Source of the DNA: Lentimicrobiaceae bacterium
Lineage (GTDB): Bacteria; Bacteroidota; Bacteroidia; Bacteroidales; UBA4417
Assembly: GCA_028697555.1 (NCBI GenBank)
Contig: JAQVEX010000017.1
Coordinates: forward strand, 1-43,494
DNA length: 43,494 bases
Direction: 5' to 3'
Positions within the stretch are counted from its first letter, which is position 1, and every line of letters begins with the position of its first letter. Below, one piece after another: positions 39,513 through 43,494 of the stretch. The notes below the pieces were generated by a model that did not search any database, had not been told where the DNA came from, and was given only the letters and a program-made list of their open reading frames with translations. The position numbers and the translations under genes were made by a program.

Positions 39513-41711
39513 TTAGTTGCCGATTTCAGAAATATATTTAATCCTCATAAGTCTGATTTCTTCTTCTGTAAACTCATTCTCGCCCAATGCAACGTGAGCT
39601 TCTTGTACAGAGTCGGATGTTGCATTTTGGAAGTATTCAATAATTTCCTCTTGATGATAAGGGTCAATTACTTCGTTGATGTAATAACTAATATCAATTT
39701 TAGTACCCGAATCAACAATAGATTCAATTTCAGTTAAAAGCTCGTCAAGGCTCAAGTTTTTAGCAGTAGCAATATCGTCTAACGACTTACGTCTATCAAT
39801 ATTCTGAATAATATAAATTTTTTGTCCCGACTTGTTTGCAACAGTTTTAACAACCAAATCCATAGGACGAGTAATATCGTTTTCTTTAACGTAGCTGCTA
39901 ATAAGGTCTAAAAACGGTTGAGCATATTTTTGAGCTTTACCTTGCCCAACTCCTGTAATTTGCTGCATTTCTTCCATCGTTATCGGATATTGAATAGTCA
40001 TATCTTCCAACGAAGGGTCTTGAAAAATAACAAATGGCGGGATATTTTCTTTTTTGGCTATGTTTTTTCTCAAATCTTTGAGCATAGAAAACAGCACTTT
40101 ATCAGTCGATCCTGAACTTCCGCCTCCGGCACCGATAATGTTATCGCTATCGCCGTCGTCTTCAAGGGTATCTTCGGTAACCATGATAGAATAAGGTGTT
40201 TTGAGATATTTGTGTCCGGCAGGAGTAACCTTAAGTATTCCGTAGTTTTCGACATCTTTTGTAATAAGTTCTTCAACAAGCATTTGTCTGACTACGCCGT
40301 CCCAAAAGCGTTCGCTATTACCCATACCTTTGCCAAACATTTCTAATTTGTGATGTTTGTAAGTTTTTATGTTGGAGCTCATTTTTCCAATAAGAATATT
40401 GACAAGATGTTTGGCTTTGCAAAGTTCTTTTGTTGCCAATATTGTTTCAAGGGCAAGCTCGATGTATTCTATACCGTCAATTTGGCTTTTCGGGTTTAAG
40501 CAGTTATCGCAGTTACCACAGTTATCTTTATCGTAGGCTTCGCCAAAGTAGTGCAATAATTGTTTGCGTCTGCACATAGCAGATTCGGCGTACGAAACCA
40601 CTTCAACCAACAACAGATGCGAAATTTCCTGTTCGGCTACACCTTTGTTTTTACTGAATTTTTCAAGTTTTTCAATATCTTTGTACGAGTAAAAAGCAAG
40701 GCAAATTCCTTCGCCATCGTCTCTGCCGCTTCTTCCGGTCTCCTGATAGTAGCCTTCCAAACTTTTGGGCATATCGTAGTGAATCACGTAGCGTACGTCG
40801 GGCTTATCTATACCCATACCAAATGCTATAGTTGCTACAATAACATCAACTTCTTCCATCAAAAATTTGTCTTGGTTTGCAACTCTAACCGACGATTCCA
40901 AACCTGCGTGATAGGGCAGAGCTTTAATTCCGTTTGCAACAAGCATGTCGGCAAGGTCTTCAACCGATTTGCGGCTTAAACAATAAATAATCCCCGATTT
41001 GCCGTGATGTTCGCGTATAAAGCGTATTAATTCCTTGTTAATGTTATTGTCTTTGTATCTGACTTCGTAGTACAGGTTGGCTCTGTCAAACGACGATTTG
41101 AACAAAGACGCCTCTTGCATGCCCAAATTCTTCAAAATATCTTGCTGTACTTTTGGAGTAGCTGTAGCCGTAAGAGCCATTATGGGAACTTTATGACCTA
41201 TTTCTTCAATAATTGGACGTATTCGTCTGTATTCGGGTCTAAAATCGTGACCCCATTCCGAAATACAGTGAGCTTCGTCTATAGCGTAAAATGATATTTT
41301 TATATCTCTAAAAAACAGAATATTATCTTCTTTTGTCAGAGATTCGGGTGCAACGTATAAAAGTTTTGTCTTGCCGCTTACAAGGTCATTTTTTACCTGC
41401 GATATTTCGCTTTTATTTAATGAAGAATTCAAAAAATGTGCTACACCAGGCTCCGCACCAAATTGTCTTATCGCATCTACCTGATTTTTCATTAGCGAAA
41501 TTAAAGGAGAAATAATAATAGCCGTGCCGGGAAGTATCATTGCGGGTAATTGAAAGCACATAGACTTACCGCCTCCCGTTGGCATTATTACAAATGTGTC
41601 TTTACCGGATAAAACATTTCGGATAACAGCCTCCTGATCTCCTTTAAAAGAGTCAAAACCAAATATTGCTTTTAAATCTTTAGCTAAAGGATAGTTCTTA
41701 TAATTTTTCAT
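39513..41711 (-). CDS. recQ: ATP-dependent DNA helicase RecQ
   Basis: A 732-residue RecQ helicase. Walker A is PTGGGKS (44-50) and motif II is DEAH (145-148) with the aromatic-rich loop CISEWGHDFRPEYRRI. The zinc site is in the sequence starting at AMCRRKQLLHYFGEAYD and ends CGNCDNC. A winged helix, an HRDC domain (about 535-610, with IPPFVIFQDPSLEDMTIQYP and ITGVGQGKAQKY) and a C-terminal helix-turn-helix region of about 110 residues follow, as in many Bacteroidota RecQ proteins. It unwinds DNA in the 3'-5' direction in recombination and fork repair. It is the first gene of a three-gene unit with the OmpH-like and DUF4296 genes. Confidence 0.96.
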   Translation of the reverse strand: MKNYKNYPLAKDLKAIFGFDSFKGDQEAVIRNVLSGKDTFVIMPTGGGKSMCFQLPAMILPGTAIIISPLISLMKNQVDAIRQFGAEPGVAHFLNSSLNKSEISQVKNDLVSGKTKLLYVAPESLTKEDNILFFRDIKISFYAIDEAHCISEWGHDFRPEYRRIRPIIEEIGHKVPIMALTATATPKVQQDILKNLGMQEASLFKSSFDRANLYYEVRYKDNNINKELIRFIREHHGKSGIIYCLSRKSVEDLADMLVANGIKALPYHAGLESSVRVANQDKFLMEEVDVIVATIAFGMGIDKPDVRYVIHYDMPKSLEGYYQETGRSGRDDGEGICLAFYSYKDIEKLEKFSKNKGVAEQEISHLLLVEVVSYAESAMCRRKQLLHYFGEAYDKDNCGNCDNCLNPKSQIDGIEYIELALETILATKELCKAKHLVNILIGKMSSNIKTYKHHKLEMFGKGMGNSERFWDGVVRQMLVEELITKDVENYGILKVTPAGHKYLKTPYSIMVTEDTLEDDGDSDNIIGAGGGSSGSTDKVLFSMLKDLRKNIAKKENIPPFVIFQDPSLEDMTIQYPITMEEMQQITGVGQGKAQKYAQPFLDLISSYVKENDITRPMDLVVKTVANKSGQKIYIIQNIDRRKSLDDIATAKNLSLDELLTEIESIVDSGTKIDISYYINEVIDPYHQEEIIEYFQNATSDSVQEAHVALGENEFTEEEIRLMRIKYISEIGN

Positions 41712-41749
41712 TTTCTAACCGTTTTTATCAAGTTTTTACATTTATTAAA

Positions 41750-41757
41750 CAAAAGTA
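41750..41757 (-). promoter_or_regulatory. -7 promoter element of the recQ unit
   Basis: On the minus strand this reads TACTTTTG, an exact TAnnTTTG match 38 bp before the recQ ATG. No -33 TTTG at the expected spacing was seen. Confidence 0.5.
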
Positions 41758-42015
41758 ATAAAAAGTGAATGAAATAAAAAAAATTTTTTATCTAATATTT
41801 TTCAAATATTTTTTCGAGCGCAAATATATACTAAAATCTCAATTACAAATAAATCGGCTTATGTGCATGATACGTGCATAGTGTTTGTTACTAATTTCAC
41901 CTGATTTTATTGCTGTTCATCATTACAAATAATTATACGCAATAGCTAAAAAATTCCCTTTTTGATAAAATTAAATCTTAAAACGATAGAAAATGCAGCA
42001 CTTTTAGTTTTTTAC
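41758..42015. other. Divergent recQ/lptB intergenic region
   Basis: The A/T-rich gap contains no gene and no heptamer array. Two direct copies of GTGCAT (41863-41868 and 41874-41879, 11 bp apart, about one helical turn) form a partly palindromic site that could bind a regulator; this is a weak observation. Confidence 0.4.
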
Positions 42016-42023
42016 TACCTTTG
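42016..42023 (+). promoter_or_regulatory. -7 promoter element of the LptB gene
   Basis: TACCTTTG is an exact TAnnTTTG match 17 bp before the ATG at 42041. Confidence 0.5.
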
Positions 42024-42040
42024 CAAAAATAGTTTTATAA

Positions 42041-42763
42041 ATGTTACTTCGAACACAGGATATTGTAAAAAAATACCGCAACAGGGTTGTTGTAAATAAG
42101 GTATCGATAGAAGTTAGCCAGGGCGAAATTGTTGGGTTGCTTGGTCCGAATGGAGCAGGTAAAACAACTTCGTTTTACATAATAGTGGGACTTATTCAGC
42201 CGCTTTCGGGAAAAGTTTTCCTTAACGAAAGAGAAATAACTCGCGAGCCTATATATCGTAGAGCTCAATTGGGTATTGGCTACTTATCGCAAGAAGCATC
42301 GGTTTTTCGCAAACTAAGTGTTGAAGACAATATTAAAGCTATTTTGGAGTTTACCGATTTGACCAAAGCTCAACAAAAAGAAAAGTTAGAAAACCTAATA
42401 TCGGAGTTCGGACTTGGCAATGTTCGCAAAAGTAAAGGTATTCAGTTGTCGGGTGGAGAAAGAAGAAGAACAGAGATTGCCAGAGCCTTAGCCAACGACC
42501 CTAAATTTATTCTTTTGGACGAACCTTTCGCCGGCGTCGACCCTATTGCGGTTGAAGATATTCAAAACATTGTTGTAAAACTGAAAGAAAGAAATATCGG
42601 AGTTTTGATTACCGACCATAATGTACACGAAACCTTAAGCATCACCGACCGAACATATTTACTGTACGAAGGTTCGGTTTTGAAATCGGGGACAGCCCAC
42701 GAACTTGCCAACGATGAGCAGGTCAGAAGATTATACTTGGGTAGTAATTTTGAGTTAAGATAG
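42041..42763 (+). CDS. lptB: LPS export ABC transporter ATPase LptB
   Basis: A 240-residue ABC ATPase. Walker A is GPNGAGKT (35-42), the Q-loop is [15 protein letters not shown], the signature is [15 protein letters not shown] (from Leu136), Walker B is [13 protein letters not shown] (Asp160, Glu161), and the H-loop region is [12 protein letters not shown]. The [11 protein letters not shown] signature and the [13 protein letters not shown] segment are marks of LptB rather than other ABC ATPases. It powers extraction of LPS from the inner membrane with LptF/LptG, which are not in this window. It is convergent with pssA, with a gap of only 5 bp. Confidence 0.95.
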   Translation: MLLRTQDIVKKYRNRVVVNKVSIEVSQGEIVGLLGPNGAGKTTSFYIIVGLIQPLSGKVFLNEREITREPIYRRAQLGIGYLSQEASVFRKLSVEDNIKAILEFTDLTKAQQKEKLENLISEFGLGNVRKSKGIQLSGGERRRTEIARALANDPKFILLDEPFAGVDPIAVEDIQNIVVKLKERNIGVLITDHNVHETLSITDRTYLLYEGSVLKSGTAHELANDEQVRRLYLGSNFELR

Positions 42764-42768
42764 AGCTT

Positions 42769-43476
42769 TTAGTTAATCAAATCGCGCTTATATTGCGATA
42801 TAGCAACGTATAAAATTACAGAAAGAGAAATTCCTCCTATTCCGAAAAAAGCTACAGATATTACCGATGTGAATATAACAATGTATCGGAGATAGTTGTT
42901 TTTTATGCTAAAGTCTTTCATTTTGAAAGATACCAATTTTATATTGGAGACTAACAAAAAACAACATGCCAGAATCAGCAATATTATAAATACCTTTTGT
43001 TGTGTGAGCTTTTGAAGTAAGGTATTTATAGGATTACTCACCGAAACATTATACAGCCAATAAAACGAAGCAATAAAAATTGCATTTGCCGGACTTGGTA
43101 ATCCTTTAAAATAGTGTGCTTGTTCGGGGTCTAAATTAAATTTTGCCAATCGCAGGGCAGTAAACATAGGCACTAATCCAGATAGGTACGGCAAAAGGCT
43201 GTTGCTATTGCATAAGTCCGATAAAATGCTGAAAAGCATTATCCCCGGCAAAAGCCCAAAAGAAACAACATCGGATAATGAATCTAATTGTTTGCCAATT
43301 TCCGATTGTGCTTTTAGCAAACGAGCAGCAAAGCCGTCGATAAAATCTAAAATCAACGAAACGGTGAGCGAAATAAGAACAATATTCAATCGGCTTTGAA
43401 AAACGGCGATAATACCTACAAACCCAAAAAATAAATTTAACAGAGTAATTGCATTGGGTATATTTTTTCGTATCAT
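42769..43476 (-). CDS. pssA: CDP-diacylglycerol-serine O-phosphatidyltransferase
   Basis: A 235-residue membrane protein with six to eight hydrophobic helices. The CDP-alcohol phosphotransferase signature is complete: Asp47-Gly48, Ala51-Arg52, Gly61, Asp65 and Asp69 in IDGFAARLLKAQSEIGKQLD followed by SLSD. The N-terminal start IRKNIPNAITLLNLFFGFVG is typical of the PssA type 2 (Bacillus-like) subfamily. It makes phosphatidylserine, the precursor of phosphatidylethanolamine, at the inner membrane. The ATG at 43476 gives the expected length. The promoter lies outside the window. Confidence 0.92.
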   Translation of the reverse strand: MIRKNIPNAITLLNLFFGFVGIIAVFQSRLNIVLISLTVSLILDFIDGFAARLLKAQSEIGKQLDSLSDVVSFGLLPGIMLFSILSDLCNSNSLLPYLSGLVPMFTALRLAKFNLDPEQAHYFKGLPSPANAIFIASFYWLYNVSVSNPINTLLQKLTQQKVFIILLILACCFLLVSNIKLVSFKMKDFSIKNNYLRYIVIFTSVISVAFFGIGGISLSVILYVAISQYKRDLIN

Positions 43477-43494
43477 GGTGATGAATTTTTGTCG

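Overview
The window is chromosomal DNA from a member of the Bacteroidota, most likely a Bacteroidales-like lineage. The reasons are low GC, promoters of the TAnnTTTG type with almost no Shine-Dalgarno sites, a type IX secretion (T9SS) C-terminal sorting domain, many lipoproteins, and families found mainly in this phylum (DUF4292, DUF4837, DUF4296, a GldA-like ATPase, GH92). No prophage, integrase, CRISPR array or rRNA was seen. Genes are intact and densely packed.

Layout. 1-2391: a YraN protein, then an envelope-stress type cluster (ECF sigma factor, probable membrane anti-sigma factor, Spy/CpxP-like protein, small secreted protein with two EF-hand-like loops). 2866-8858: transport and envelope genes (BASS transporter, cupin, MATE pump, glycosyltransferase, zinc CDF exporter paired with a histidine-rich outer-membrane protein). 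9173-11482: a T9SS cargo protein and, on the other strand, a GldA-like ABC ATPase. 11700-25838: a long co-directional envelope block with a Wzx-like flippase, dUTPase, TPR protein, DUF4292 lipoprotein, EnvC-like murein hydrolase activator, LysM lytic transglycosylase, DUF4837 lipoprotein, an AmgK-like kinase fused to a RapZ C-terminal domain, a MurU-like nucleotidyltransferase and an AddB-like nuclease. 26037-26111: tRNA-Asp with its own promoter and terminator, next to an AAA/DUF4143 ATPase gene bracketed by 39-bp direct repeats. 28055-33704: a GH92 alpha-mannosidase and a transglutaminase-like lipoprotein. 33843-43476: FKBP isomerase, 3'-5' exonuclease, an unknown lipoprotein, MnmD-like methyltransferase, homocysteine methyltransferase, DUF4296 lipoprotein, OmpH/Skp-like protein, RecQ, LptB and PssA.

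Two things stand out. First, gaps that hold a gene 3' end are often filled by arrays of degenerate heptamers with a strict 7-bp period. The words occur on both strands, several arrays begin at or in the stop codon, and none was seen in the four divergent-promoter gaps (5488-5694, 11483-11699, 35385-35479, 41712-42040). They recall the heptameric STRR repeats of cyanobacteria. Second, the gene at 20809 joins an anomeric amino-sugar kinase of the AmgK/COG3178 type to the C-terminal domain of RapZ, known in E. coli as a glucosamine-6-phosphate and RNA-binding module, and lies 6 bp upstream of a MurU-like gene. This suggests a cell-wall sugar salvage pair with a built-in sensor.

All calls rest on reading sequence and motifs; no database search was run.
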